Source: Heloderma charlesbogerti
Taxonomy: Eukaryota > Chordata > Lepidosauria > Squamata > Helodermatidae
NCBI GenBank assembly: GCA_026122225.1
Contig: JANEZZ010001492.1
Location: 1,567,001 to 1,631,000 of the forward strand
Length of the DNA stretch: 64,000 nucleotides
Direction of reading: 5' to 3'
The position numbers and the translations under genes are program-made. How positions within the stretch are numbered: the stretch's first letter is position 1; the number at the start of each line of letters is the position of its first letter. The notes under the pieces are model-generated. The model worked only from the letters and a program-made list of their open reading frames with translations, did no database searches and was not told the origin of the DNA. This document shows positions 1 through 10,839 of this stretch, piece by piece.

Positions 1-125
1 AATGCACAAATTCCCCCCAAATGTGCATTTTCACACTTTATCCTATGGAGGAAATGTGCATTTTTGGCCAGGTTTTTTATTTTGCATATTTCTATGACAG
101 AATTTGTGCAAAATTCAGGAAAGTT
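1..125. repeat. AT-rich repeat fragment, possibly a hAT-type MITE end
   Basis: The first 125 bases are built from recurring A/T-rich words around AAATGTGCATTTT. They resemble the ends of the non-autonomous elements near 28.6-29.5 kb and 62.6 kb. No complete terminal repeat is visible because the window starts inside it. The assignment is by resemblance only. Confidence 0.3.
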
Positions 126-205
126 AGAAAACTGGCCCACAAGTCTGGTATCCGCCCAACAGGGTAAAAGCTGATCCACTACAAAATCCGCCGGTCAGAT
201 TCATA

Positions 206-1514
206 AACGGCCTTGGTCGCTTTGGTGGATGATATGAGGAGGGCTTTGGATAGGGGTGAATGCTCCTTCCTTGTTCTCCTCGACCTCTCAGCGGCTTTTG
301 ATACCGTTGACCACAGTATCCTCCTGGACCGCCTGGAGGGGTTGGGGACTGGAGACACCGTATTACGGTGGTTCCGGTCCTTCCTCTCCAGAAGGTACCA
401 GACGGTAGCACTGGGAGAGGAGGTGTCGGACCCATGGCCACTCACGTGTGGGGTGCCACAGGATTCCATCCTCTCCCCGATGCTATTTAACATCTATGTG
501 AAGCTGCTGGGGGCTATCATCAGGAGGTTTGGGGTGCAGTGTCATCAATATGTGGATGACACACAGCTCTACCTCTTGTTCAAATCTTCACCAGGGTTGG
601 CTGTGGAATCCCTGTATAAATGTCTGGAGACGGTGAGTGGCTGGAGAGGAATAAGCTGAAAGCGAACCCTGACAAGACCAAGGTACTTTTGGTGGGAGAC
701 AAGAGGAGGTTGGGGGATGTTGACCTGGTGTTGAATGGGGTACGGCTACCCTTGAAAGACCAGATCTGTAGCCTGGGGGTCATTTTAGACTCCCAGCTGT
801 CCATGGAGGCTCAGGTGTCAGCCATGAGCTGGACAGCATTGTACCACTTCATCTGATACGGCGGCTGCGCCCCTACCTTCCCGACCATCTGCTCCCATCA
901 GGAGTACATGCCCTGGTCTTCTCTCATCTAGACTACTGTAATGTGCTCTACATGGGGTTACCCTTGAAGATGGTTCGGAAGCTGCAGCTGGTGCAGAACA
1001 CGGCAGCTCGCCTGATTAAAGGCAGCCGCTGGCGTGATCACATCACTCCAGTGCTGAAGGAGTTGCACTGGTTACCAGTTGTTTTCTGGGCCAAATTCAA
1101 GGTGTTGGTTTTGACCTTTAAAACCCTATGCAGTTCCGGCCCAGCCTATCTCAAGGAGCGCCTCCAGTAACACCAGACAGGCCGCTTAACAAGATCAGCC
1201 TCGGATGGCCTTCTCTCTGTCCCATCAGCCAGGACAGCTAAACTGGTGAGGATGAGGGAGTGGGCCTTCTCTGTGGTGGCCCCCACTCTGTGGAACTCCC
1301 TCCCTAGGGAACTCCACCATGCCTCCTCTTTAATGAGCTTCCGCCACGCACTGAAAACTTGGTTATTCAGGCAGGCATTTGGGGTGGGTTAGAGTATTCT
1401 TAAATAATGTTTTAATGTATAATTTTACTGTTTTAAATTGTACCATTGTACATCGCCCAGAGTGGCTGGGTGACCAGCCAGATGGGCGATTAATAAATAA
1501 ACAAACAAACAAAC
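206..1514 (+). mobile_element. L2-clade LINE, 5'-truncated and broken
   Basis: This is the 3' half of a non-LTR retrotransposon of the L2 clade. The conceptual product starts inside the reverse transcriptase fingers/palm with the motif LDLSAAFDTVDHSILLDRL and continues to the catalytic block YVDDTQLYL (the usual YADD is YVDD here) near 550-580. Frames shift near 620-660 and a deletion follows about 845. The thumb and C-terminal region resumes at 943-1170 (HITPVLKELHWLPV). A 3' UTR with the typical 'CGCCCAGAGTGGCTGG' end follows, and the copy closes with an A-rich tail. The endonuclease and ORF1 are missing. It lies downstream of the HIBADH exons in the gene's orientation and is antisense to the gene. 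It is a dead copy. Confidence 0.9.
1489..1514 (+). repeat. (AAAC)n tail of the L2 element
   Basis: A short AAAC/AAAT microsatellite immediately follows the L2 3' end. It marks the 3' terminus of the LINE. Confidence 0.85.
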
Positions 1515-2430
1515 ATCCAAACTCATTTGGTTCCATTGCAGATTTCTCCAACATCCCTATTCACGACTAACAACCTAGGAACGGGACATTCCTGGGTTGT
1601 TTAGCAAAGCAGATGCGAAGCGGAAGCAGCATGTGCACAGGAGGAAGTGTGCTCACTTGCACTTGGACGCAACAACCCATGGTTTAAACAACCCATGGGT
1701 TGTCATTACATTCAAACTGGATCACACAGTAAATAGGATCGAAATGGGCAAGGTTTTGCAAAGCTAAATGAAATGCCTATTGCCTGTATGAAAGTGCATT
1801 GTCATAGAAAACACGTACAACACATAATCAGAAATATTTTGCCAAGCTTGTCTAAGCAGTCTCTTAACAACAACTCTCTCTGTCCCAGTGAAACTAATAA
1901 AATACCCATAGGTATTAACAACCATACCACAATGACCCACAATTACATGAGGTAAGACAGCATTTTTCTTTTAACTCTCATCTGTCAAACTCATGGCTCA
2001 AGATAGTACACAACATGCTAGCTATGTAGTTTGGTCCAACTTGAAGCTTGAGAAGGCTAATATTTGCAGTTACAGGGCACAAAAAATGGATTTGTCAATT
2101 ACATGGTGAATCATGGTACATAGCTGGTATGCCATGTAAGTTTCTATACACATTATACCTGGAAATAAGAAAAAGAGCCCCTATATATAATTTAATGGCT
2201 CAAAATGTAGTTTTATTTTATGGCTTTAGAAAGTCCTTGCTTCCTGAAATCCTACCCTATATTAACAAACCAGAGTTTGTTTATTTTTTAAGCATTGCAA
2301 TAATGAAATATTACACTTGTGCTGCAGTTAATTTACATCTTTGAAACATCATTCTTTCTACATAGATGAGTCAGTCAGAAAAAACACATAAATAGCCAAT
2401 ATAAAAAGGATATCATAAAATTCAACACAC
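1515..2430. other. HIBADH intron downstream of the 77-bp exon
   Basis: Intronic sequence on the 3' side (in gene orientation) of the exon at 2431-2507. About 1577-1715 contains self-complementary words (AACAACCCATGG and CCATGGGTTGT) typical of a small palindromic MITE. The rest is unremarkable AT-rich sequence. No further HIBADH exon was seen, so the next one lies outside the window. Confidence 0.5.
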
Positions 2431-2507
2431 CTGATTCCAAGATTCATGGTCTCAGCAGTTCCAATCATACCGATAGCTAATAGCATGTTGTTGCAGATTT
2501 TTGCAGC
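2431..2507 (-). CDS. HIBADH: HIBADH internal exon (77 bp), central helix region
   Basis: Exon of mitochondrial 3-hydroxyisobutyrate dehydrogenase, which oxidises 3-hydroxyisobutyrate to methylmalonate semialdehyde with NAD+ in valine breakdown. On the minus strand, an acceptor ending TTTTCAG is followed by 25 full codons beginning AAKICNNMLLAIGMIGTAET, plus two bases (AG) that start a split Arg codon. The donor is GTGTGT at 2430-2425. The Lys-x-x-x-Asn (KICNN) motif carries the catalytic Lys of the beta-hydroxyacid dehydrogenase family and begins the long helix linking the two domains. The exon enters in phase 0, matching the end of the exon at 3911-4044. It differs from the mammalian protein by only a few conservative residues, which argues for a live gene and not a processed pseudogene (introns are present). 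The N-terminal and C-terminal exons are not in the window. Confidence 0.96.
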
Positions 2508-3077
2508 CTGAAAATAAATTCAATACCCCATGAATTTCTACTTTACCCATTTCACTACCCAGTAGGACCTCAATTTTACTACAAATTAATTTGCTCCACA
2601 GCCACTATCTAGAGCAGATAGCAACAAGTTTTCATGCACCATGAAATAAAAGTGACCAGCACTTTTTTTTGGCATACTGGCACAGCACTTTCATTTGCAG
2701 CACAGTTCTATATGTCTACTCAAAGACATATAGAAGTGGGGCTGAGTTCAGTGGGGCTTACCTTCTGATGTAATAGCTACTGGAACATGCACTTCTAGAA
2801 GAAATGTCGAAAAATACTGTAATTGCCAAAAACTTGTTGATGCCACTATCTAAGAACCAACCCAAAGAATAGCGTTACACTAAGCAGTTAGTTAAAAAGC
2901 CTAAGCAGTTAAAAGTGTCAAAAGATATCGTAGGCATAAATCTACTTCATCAGATGCATGAAATGGACAGAGAAGTTAGTTGGTACATATCTGTTTTACA
3001 GTCCACCTAATAGGGTATGTTCTTATCATGCTCATTATGGTTTACATCTCACTTTGATTACTTGGTTTATCTTCCAC

Positions 3078-3297
3078 CAGTGGAGGCTGGTAGCTCCAAT
3101 TTCGGTGGGACTGTAAATCCATTCTGGGTTTTTGTCAGAACCAGCCAGAACTCTAAAGGAGCTATCCACAGTGCTGAACCCATTTGCGGCCAGAGTTCAG
3201 CACTTTGGATAGCTCCTTCAGAGTTCTGGCTGGTTCTGACAAAATACCCAGAATGGATTCACAGCCCCACTGAAATCAGAGCCACCAGCCTCCACTG
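3078..3297. mobile_element. Palindromic hAT-type MITE, 220 bp, perfect 8-bp TSD
   Basis: The two halves are inverted copies of each other along almost the whole length. The left end begins CAGTGGAGGCTGGT and the right end is its complement, ACCAGCCTCCACTG. The element is flanked by identical 8-bp duplications TCTTCCAC at 3070-3077 and 3298-3305. An 8-bp TSD and a CARNG-type terminus fit the hAT superfamily. No coding capacity. A second member of the family lies at 30409-30655. Confidence 0.85.
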
Positions 3298-3426
3298 TCT
3301 TCCACTCTACATCAATCCATGCATCTGGAGGTGCGGAACAGAGGGGATACAAGGCTCTGCCTATGATAGCTCATTCTGCGATATACCAGTTGATCTATGA
3401 AGTGCCTCAGGACTCGTCATCTATTT

Positions 3427-3560
3427 TGTTAATTTACTTAAATATTTATATGCTGCTTTTCAGTAAACTCCAAGCAATGTACAGAGTAGGAACAATTATG
3501 CTACAGAACAAATAAAAAATCCTGTTTAAAAAACCAAAATCACAAATGCAACACAGCAGA
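3427..3560 (-). repeat. L2-like 3'-end fragment
   Basis: Degraded stretch with the order seen in several other places here: TTATATGCTGCTTTTCAG, then a short gap, then AGCAATGTACA and an A/C-rich run. This matches the reverse complement of an L2 3' UTR. Heavily diverged. Confidence 0.4.
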
Positions 3561-3910
3561 AGACAATCGGACAACTTAGTTACTGAAAGCGCACAAGTCT
3601 TCTTAACCTGTCTCTGGAAAGATAGAAAGAGGTTGAATGAATTTCCCATGGGAACTCTAGAGAAAATTATCTGCTTCTTGCGGAGGTTAGTTCTCCAGAT
3701 AAGGTGGAACTTTAAGCAGGGCCTCAGTAGTGCATCTTGCTGGGCTGGGGATTTCAATTAATAACCATTTCAACTGCCAATCTTGCTGTGAGATTGGGGG
3801 TGGTGGACAGGGAACCCACCTATGTCTTTTAAAAAGTGACAATAGAGTTTGAAAGGGAAACAAAGAGACACAAAGCTAAGCAGGATGTCCAGGAACAAGC
3901 CAAACTGTAC

Positions 3911-4044
3911 CTGTCCAGTTCCAACTTCTCCACAATAGACCACATTCGAACCCATACATGTGAGCAGCTCCTTTGCAGCGTCAAATTCTTGCTCTACTCC
4001 CCCAACCATGAATGTAAGGTTTCCTGCACGAGCAGCTCCAACGC
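3911..4044 (-). CDS. HIBADH: HIBADH internal exon (134 bp), end of the NAD-binding domain
   Basis: The minus strand reads an acceptor ending CTTTAG, then two bases completing a split Gly codon, then 44 codons. These include VGAARAGNLTFMVGGV, GSNVVYCG and the terminal GTGQ, before a GTACAG donor at 3910. The segment covers the last part of the Rossmann domain, including the substrate-binding region that follows the family's (D/A)APVSGG motif; that motif must end in the preceding exon, since this one begins with the second and third bases of a Gly codon. Phase 1 in and phase 0 out, joining directly to AAKICNN of the exon at 2431-2507. The upstream exons (transit peptide, GLGNMG nucleotide-binding motif, DAPVSG) were searched for by eye at higher coordinates and not found. 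Confidence 0.96.
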
Positions 4045-5378
4045 CTAAAGTTAAAAAACAACAACATCACTAATGGATTGTTACTTCTTTTCAGGATGCT
4101 CCACCAGGAACTGCTTATGGATGCAACCATATGAAGGGGCTTCCAAGACCATAGTACTAATCAAGGGTATGAAACTAAAACAGTTCAGTGGACAGCTTTA
4201 ACTCTTCCAGCCCAGCCCTCACTGTGCTTACCAAGAAGTAAGTTGTTGAGTTCAGTGAAGCTTACACACATCTACACATGCGTTGCATTGCAGCCTTAAG
4301 TTACCATTGCTGCCAGCAGTTAGCAGAACTACAAGATGTTTCATCTTGCAACAATTAAGATTACCATAGTTGTTCCACTAACTGTTTTCCATGGTCAAAA
4401 CTATCAACTAACTCTCCATTTTTAAAAGAAATGCATGTAAAAGGAACAGTGGATGCAATTTTAAAAAAATAATCTCAAGTGACTGTGGAGGCAATTTCTT
4501 GTGCAATACAGCTAAGAAGCTAGATGCCGAACCTAGCTGTGCCATGCATCAAATCCAGTCCCTATTGGAAGAGACAGTGGTAAATAATTGTCTACTTTTG
4601 AATGGAATATATTCAACTATTGTCAATCTTTTTTTTCTCTTTTCTTTTACAAATAAAGAGTCCAAGTCAGATGCCAATATCCAAGTTCTTAGCACCTATC
4701 TCAATGAACTGTAATAGTGGTGCATTCAAATCTAGAATGGAAATTTAGATATACATCTCAATCCCATGTATTATTTGGAAGCAAGTCCAACTAAATTCAG
4801 TGGTGCTTGCTCCGTAGTAAGCCTTAGATTGCAGCTTAGTTTAATTGATCTAGTATCAATATTATTGCACGTTTGAACATTTTGATTACTATGAAGGGAT
4901 TTATCATCATGCTGTGCCTAAAATGTCACTTGTCAGGTCATGAAACTGATCAGGGACAAAGTGGGGGTACAGGTACTCTCAGTCAAAACTAGAAAGAACT
5001 GCTATCACACCAGAAGTCTTCATGGTGAACACATAGTGCATTTATCAAGGTGTAGTGAAGGTGAAAAGGCCCTAGGCATTACATTAAAAAGTAAAACCCA
5101 TCCCTAAGGCTGTATGCAAGCCCATGTCTCAGACAAAGAAGCCACGAAGAGGGAAACCATCCTGTAATAACTCATCCCCGCTTGGGTACTGTAGCCCAAG
5201 CAGAGGTTCTCTGGCTTTCTTCACAAGGAACTTTTATCCTGTGATTGAGATTGCTCCTTCATGGAAGTTTGCAGGCTCTTTACATGACACCATGAACCTC
5301 CAAGGCGTCTCCTGCACTAAATGCCCTTTGTTCCATTTTTAAATAGATTGCAGATAATGAGCTATCAAATTACCCCAC
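4045..5378. other. HIBADH intron, first part, with two decayed MITE relics
   Basis: Intronic sequence upstream of the 134-bp exon. Two short relics of the GGCTGCAATCCTA-type MITE family are visible at about 4216-4306 (ending GCATTGCAGCCT) and 4757-4840 (ending TTAGATTGCAGCTT). The remainder shows no coding or repeat signal that I can name. Confidence 0.5.
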
Positions 5379-5928
5379 TGTGAGCGCCCTAGCTGCCTCT
5401 TGCAGTCCCCTCCAATAGCCAACGCAGGACACAGACGATGAGGATTCTTTCTAAGGCTTTATTCTTATTCCTTTATGACTCTTTCAGATACTAATCACTA
5501 GCGACTAAGCAAGGAACAGCACTGGGGAAAGATAGCTGAGTAGCCTAAGCTCCAGGTAAGGCAGTTGGTCCCCGTTTGAAGGGGAACCACGGGAAGACTC
5601 TGAACTTATGGGCTATGGAGAGATCCTCCCTCTTTCCCTTGGGTCCTCGGGACGCGACCGTTGTTTGAGCGCCAAACGAGCGGAACGCCTCCTTTCGGAG
5701 CCCTCCATCTGTCGTCGCTCCCTGCATCTGTGCCGAGCGTCTAGCATGCCCCCCTCCAGCGCTCTCTCACTGCCAGGGTCACTATCTCTCCCAGGAATGC
5801 TGGCAGGAGGAATCTCTGCCAGCTGCTGTGCTTGTGAGAGATGAGCGAGCTCCTCTCCCACGGATTGCTGCTCTTCCTCAGAATCAGAACTGCTCTGGGG
5901 CTCTATGGGCTCAGTTTCCACCTTGACA
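5379..5928 (-). mobile_element. Solo LTR of the chromodomain Gypsy family
   Basis: This 550-bp block is the reverse complement of the LTRs at 47670-48210 and 54166-54720 over its whole length. It starts TGTGAGCGCCCTAGC (three bases CAG lost from the terminal TGTCAGGAG) and ends CCACCTTGACA. The flanks CCCAC and CCCTC could be a 5-bp TSD with one change. No internal Gypsy sequence adjoins either end, so it formed by LTR-LTR recombination. Within it a frame of about 103 codons (5921-5613, minus) is open and matches the LTR-encoded tail of the pol frame at 54166-54481. Confidence 0.9.
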
Positions 5929-6355
5929 CCCTCTGTGAAAAGAGGAAAAGCGGCAAGAAGAGGAGCGAGATCAATTAAAGATAATGGAAGACTCAGATAC
6001 GGGGAGACGGAGGGAGAAGGGGGAGGGGGAAAGGAAGCAGGTGAAAAAGGGAGTTGTTGTGATCCTGCATTTAAAATGGAAGGAGAAAGACCTGTTTTAA
6101 ATGCAGGATTTTAGGCTGGTATAAAGATGCCCTCTCTTAGGTACAGTAAAAAAAAAAACTTATTTTCAGTGATAAGTTGTTCTAGTCTAATCTTTTTGCA
6201 GAATTGAAAACTTAAAAACATAAATCTAGCATAGGTCAATAACTTCGCAGCAGATTACAGATTGCTAAACAGCTCCAGAGAGTCATCTATAAGAGCAAAA
6301 GGAATGTTGACAATAATTTTCGGCTAATTAGTCTTTTGATGGGTCATTCTCATAG
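5929..6355. other. Intron, purine-rich stretch
   Basis: Short intergenic-like stretch with a G/A-rich block at about 5985-6090 (GGAGACGGAGGGAGAAGGGG). It contains two inverted copies of CCTGCATTTAAAA at 6064-6110, so a small hairpin is possible. Nothing else recognised. Confidence 0.4.
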
Positions 6356-7516
6356 TGTCAAGCCTTGTCCCAGTGCCACCGTGGGGCCTATGGGTTAAGA
6401 GCCAGACCCTGATTCAGGCTTAGAAGAGGATAACTGGGGCCCAGTCCGATCACGAGAAACTCAAGGCCTGGGAGCCTGGCCCTGCTTGGTCTCTCATCTG
6501 ATAACAAGCTGGAGGAGAGTGAGACTCCCTTCAGCCACAGCTGCAAGATAATGCTTTGAGTCAAACCTCTAATTTACAACCTGAGAAATCATCTGTGGGA
6601 ACCGAGAAGGGGAAGGACTCTGCAGGAGAGGGGGCTTCGAGGGGTGTCACCCAGGTTGAGATGTCCTCTCTGACGTAGTGGCCGCTGACAGGCTAGATTC
6701 CCTATCAGGATAGTCAGAAGGGGGGCTTCAGCTACCCCTGCTCTGTATTTAAGTTGGTGCACAGGCTGGAATCCTTTGCTGGAAAAAAAGTCTCTAATGC
6801 TTAGACCATTTTCTTGTGTGGACTCAGCCTGTCTTTAATACTTAGACTCATCCTAAAACCTGGTCTTTTCACCCACCTGGGATCTAGTATAATAGAGGCC
6901 CTAATGGGGAACATCTAAACTGCCTGGGACTTTATCCTGAGTCCTGGACTATGATACAAGTTCTGCATGGGAACCTGTATCTTAGAGGCCCTGCATGGGA
7001 ACATCTCTACTGCCTAGTGCTCTCTCTTGACTGGACAAACTGTCATTTTAATTGCACAAGATTAAAAATTATTTCTTGCCTGAACTTATCATGAACTTGA
7101 GACTCTTGTCTGCCCTGAAACTGATACTGGGAGCCAGAGAAAAGGCTGGTGAGCCTGTGTAGGGAATGTTATCTGTCTTTGGCCTAACTGCATCCTCGCC
7201 TGGCCAAATCATGGACCTTGGACTTTTGCCTGTTTGAATTCTGTACCATGAGTTTCCTGATTTGTACTATAACACTGGACTTTCACCTTGCCTGTGACTC
7301 TGACTGACTCTTGGCTTTGGAACTGTCTCTTGAACAAAGCAAAGTGCCGGTAGCTTTCCCTAACCTACTTGATTTATGGTGAGATTATAAACATGTAACG
7401 CTAAGTACTGTGATCTCTAAAGTGCTGATCTATGTCACTCAATTTGCTACAATAAAGAGTTTCACTGAGATCTTTGTCGGGTTGCCACAGGTGTACCAGA
7501 AAGTCAGGCACTGACA
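6356..7516 (+). mobile_element. Putative solo LTR of an unrelated retroelement
   Basis: The block starts TGTCAAGCC and ends GGCACTGACA, giving TG...CA ends with a 5-bp terminal inverted repeat (TGTCA/TGACA). It is GC-richer than its surroundings. A TATTTAAG promoter-like box lies at about 6744 and an AATAAA poly(A) signal at 7451-7456, about 60 bases before the end. That is the U3-R-U5 order expected of an LTR on the plus strand. A segment near 6890-6935 recurs at about 6980-7020 (TAGAGGCCCT...GGGAACATCT). The immediate flanks do not form a clear TSD, so the borders could be off. No internal region is attached. Confidence 0.45.
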
Positions 7517-8412
7517 TGTGGTTGCCCAAATACTTATATTTCAAGTTGTGAAAAATATAGTAAGCCAGTTATGAAAAAAATCTAACTTTTCTGAAGATTG
7601 TGTTTCAGAATGAAGGGCCTTGGAAAGCTCCACACCTGAAAGTGAGGCACAATTTGTGATTCTAACCAACATCTAGTGTTGTTGCCAACTTTCAGCTATT
7701 ATATGTGTCTCCAATACATCCAGAGAATTGGTGAGCTTAAAAATAAACGTTATTGTCAGTTTCATATTGAGTGAGAGACCATGTGCTTAAGAGCCTGGTA
7801 ACACAATGCAATAGCAAAAGAAGAAGAAAAAACAGTCAGGATCTAACTTAGCCTGCCCCAACCTGATGTCCAGAGCAGATTTGGGCGTGCATGGGGAGCT
7901 CTAGGAGGAGGGGAAATGCATTCCATTAGTGGTTTCTTTTTCTCTAGTAGATGACCATAGGAAGGCTCCTTTCTGATAGTCCAGGAAAGCTGAAGGAAGC
8001 TTGCCTTTAAGTCATACCAAAAGGGAAGATGCTGCTGTTATCTGGCAGATCTTCCCCCTCCTGTTACCTCACTCAGCAAATTTCCCCTAGCAATTGGGAG
8101 GGTGAAGAGCAGTGCTGCCCAGTTTGTGGGACTGTAAGGCAGGACAGGCAGACTTTAGGCTTGTGGGATCTACTCTATTTCCCCCCAGACTTCCTTGATT
8201 TCAGCAGCCTAATTTAGGAGAGACAAACAGACAGACAGACAGACAGAGAGAAAGCTTTTGCTATTGTTAAATGACTGAGAGTCAGAAGCCCATGCTGATC
8301 TATTCCATATCATCAGGATATCTACCAGTAGATCTTGATCTACCTTCTGCTTACCCCTGCTATAGGGTTCTGAATGCTTCCCAACGCCTACATGTAGCTG
8401 CTGAATGAAACC
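7517..8412. other. Intron, no assigned gene
   Basis: Mostly unique-looking intron. A short (ACAG)n tract lies at 8226-8252. No exon or terminal-repeat structure recognised. Confidence 0.4.
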
Positions 8413-8510
8413 GCCTAGAGATCTGGAGTGCAGTATCATCAGGACGCAACAACACCCAGCTCTATTTCAAGCCCAGGAACAGCTATGGAATCCTTAAGGA
8501 AGTAACAGGA
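8413..8510 (+). repeat. L2 reverse-transcriptase fragment
   Basis: The words GGAGTGCAGTATCATCAGGA and CACCCAGCTCTA followed by CTATGGAATCC parallel the YADD region of the L2 at 530-610 (CAGTGTCATCAATATGTGG, ACAGCTCTACC, GTGGAATCC). It is a short non-coding relic. Confidence 0.6.
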
Positions 8511-8587
8511 TACTGTTATGGGCTGTATAATAGCTTAACTTACGTAAAAGCAGACAATACAGAAGCAATGATGGCTTGTGGCCCTTG

Positions 8588-8633
8588 TGACATAAGAACA
8601 TAAAAAAAGCCATGCTGGATCAGAAATGCAGGT
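8588..8633 (-). repeat. CR1 3'-end fragment
   Basis: ACATAAGAACATAA followed by AAAGCCATGCTGGATCAGA is the reverse complement of the standard CR1 3' terminus, also seen at 27580-27610 and 61918-61960. Confidence 0.75.
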
Positions 8634-9540
8634 GGTGACAGTCAGAATCTCTTTTGGCAAAAGAGATTACAAACTCATTGCTATCACTATGGTTTTGAAC
8701 TCGAATTTGTTATTTCAACTGGGAACACCAAAGAAAAGGAGGCCAAAGTTTCAGTCTTCTCCAATTTTACATCATGATCTTCTTGCAAGAAAAACTAAAG
8801 CTCTCCCTGCAATGCTTGTGAAAGTGCAAGGAAGCAGGGTACCCAACATTTTTGTAAATACGCAGCTTATTGGACAACAGAGTTCACTATAGGTTGCAAC
8901 TGTAAACTTATTCCTTTTTACATGAGATTGTACTTGTGTGACTTTAATGGTAAGACATTCCCTGTTTTTGCTACCCCACATAATAATGTTTTACTTCTTG
9001 CATGAAGAAACCAAGAACTTAAATAAAGAAAAATACTTTTACTAGTCTATACTTTTACTAGTCTTATGCTTGAGCAACTCAACAATGTGTTACAAATTAA
9101 ATTCTGCCCTACCAAATCAGTAAACTGGGACATGCAGCCATTAATTGTATTTCATTTCAGACTAAATCAGATGTGTAAAAAGATGCACTTCAAACCTGAA
9201 ATGAGCATGTTTCAAAAGAACAGCACCTTCAGAAACAGCATTTTAGGTTATTTCACTGAAACCAGTAAATCACATATTTTACTAACATGCACTTAAATGT
9301 TTTAACCAGTCTGCCATCAAATGAGATAAAGAAGAGGGCCAAAGGGACCAGGCTGCTATGTGAACGGTCTTTAAAATGCAATTGTTTTAATCATTTTCTA
9401 CAGATGCAGCCTCACAAGGGTCTGCTGTCACAAGGACCATTTACGACTTGTTATGGTGTCTCTATTGTTTACCAGCGACATTTGCACTAAAAAGGCGACA
9501 GCTGGGATAGAAAGCTGCTACTCAACAGAACAATATAATC
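8634..9540. other. Intron, no assigned gene
   Basis: AT-rich intron without recognisable repeats or exons. A 9-base word (ACTTTTACTAGTC) occurs twice in tandem near 9035-9063. Confidence 0.35.
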
Positions 9541-9760
9541 CTGTGAAAAGTAATCAACAAATTTAAGGGTGTTAATTAACTTTACACTTTATCATGTTCA
9601 ATTAGTTGCCCTTTCTAGAAAAAGATTGCCGTGCACAATCGGTTTAGAGCGTGCCATGTTTGATTTGTAAGTGATCACTGTTTCGGTTTTAGAGTCGATG
9701 TCAGCTGTTCTCTTGGGTTTTCGTGACACAGATGAATGGCTCTACACATGTTTCAGGGGT
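9541..9760. promoter_or_regulatory. Candidate conserved non-coding element
   Basis: A repeat-free block with several intact CpGs in otherwise CpG-poor intron. It carries clustered homeodomain-like words (TAATCAAC, GTTAATTAAC, TTCAATTAG) and TGATCACTG. Composition is the only evidence, and no alignment was possible. It is listed because HIBADH introns lie in the long-range regulatory neighbourhood of the HOXA/EVX1 cluster in vertebrates. Confidence 0.25.
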
Positions 9761-10839
9761 GATCTGGTTTAACATAAAGTAGCACAACATAACCTCTTGT
9801 TAACGTATTGCTGGTTTCACCCAGAAGGAAAAACAGCAGCATATCCACACATACTCACAAATATATATTTCCACAAACAAGTAAGATGGCTCTGCAGACA
9901 ACAAAATAAAAGTTTATCTTCTTCTGAAACAAAGAGACACTTAAATGAACCATTTTTCATCATTATTTCTGAAGGAACGACTTGTCTTTTAGGGGCACGC
10001 TTGGGATCATTTCCTCCCAGCAAGATTTCTGGTTCTGCTGCATTATGCACTATGTGCAAGCATGCTGTTACATTTTACCTAATGTACATTGCCTTTAATA
10101 ATGGCAGCTGAAATAAATGTTGTGTAGCTGCTCTTGGTACTACAGCCGCATCTATGAAACTACAATAGGACTTTTACATTTCTGAGACATATTGATAACT
10201 CTGGGGATTCTGTAAGAAAGTTAGATTAATCTGTGATTACAATCTGTCTCTCTACCCAGTTCCGTTAGTACAAGTTTTCTGCTTGCTAATGGCAAAATAT
10301 GATGAAGTGACAACGTATTCAAAAGTGTATCTTAACGAACAACACTGCAGTTTCTCAGTAATGACAAGCAGAGATCTGGATCAGATTATTTTTCTCCTTA
10401 CTGATGTACCCCAAACTTTAAAATCCTCCAAACTAGAGGCTTATACTAGTGCTGTGTGAATGCACTGTTATATCATAAATAAAAGCAGCTTGTTAACGCA
10501 ACTAAAATCCTCAGTAATCAATGGGAAAATAATGTATTTAATTATACCATTACTTAAACTATATGTAAAGGAAAAAATAGCTAGTTGAATACACAAATCA
10601 CATTACAATAATAAGAAAAACATACAAATAGCATGAAATTATAATTACTAACCAAATCCCATTTCTAAAAGAAATAAGTAAGCTTTCAACCAGAAAAGTT
10701 AACTCTGAAAACTAATAACAGACTTAGTTAAGTATTAAGGAAGAAATTATAAGCTACAATAGCTGAAATGACAAAATGCTGCAGCACTAAACATTAGATT
10801 TCTGCAGAAGATCTGTAGGGAAAAAAGGAAGCGGTCGAT
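9761..10839. other. Intron, AT-rich
   Basis: No exon, LTR, SINE or LINE signal found. From about 10440 the sequence becomes strongly A/T-rich, with several TAAT/ATTA words. Confidence 0.35.

Larger units (their letters stand above)
2508..3910 (-). other. HIBADH: HIBADH intron between the two identified exons
   Basis: A 1403-bp intron with GT donor (3910-3909) and AG acceptor (2509-2508) on the minus strand. It contains a complete hairpin hAT MITE at 3078-3297 and a weak L2-like 3' end at about 3427-3560. A short palindromic MITE relic lies near 2710-2770, where a 10-base word around TATATG recurs inverted. Confidence 0.9.

Noticed and set aside
8029..8217. 62-codon frame as a gene
   Set aside because: Short, without motif or context; one of many chance frames in this intron.
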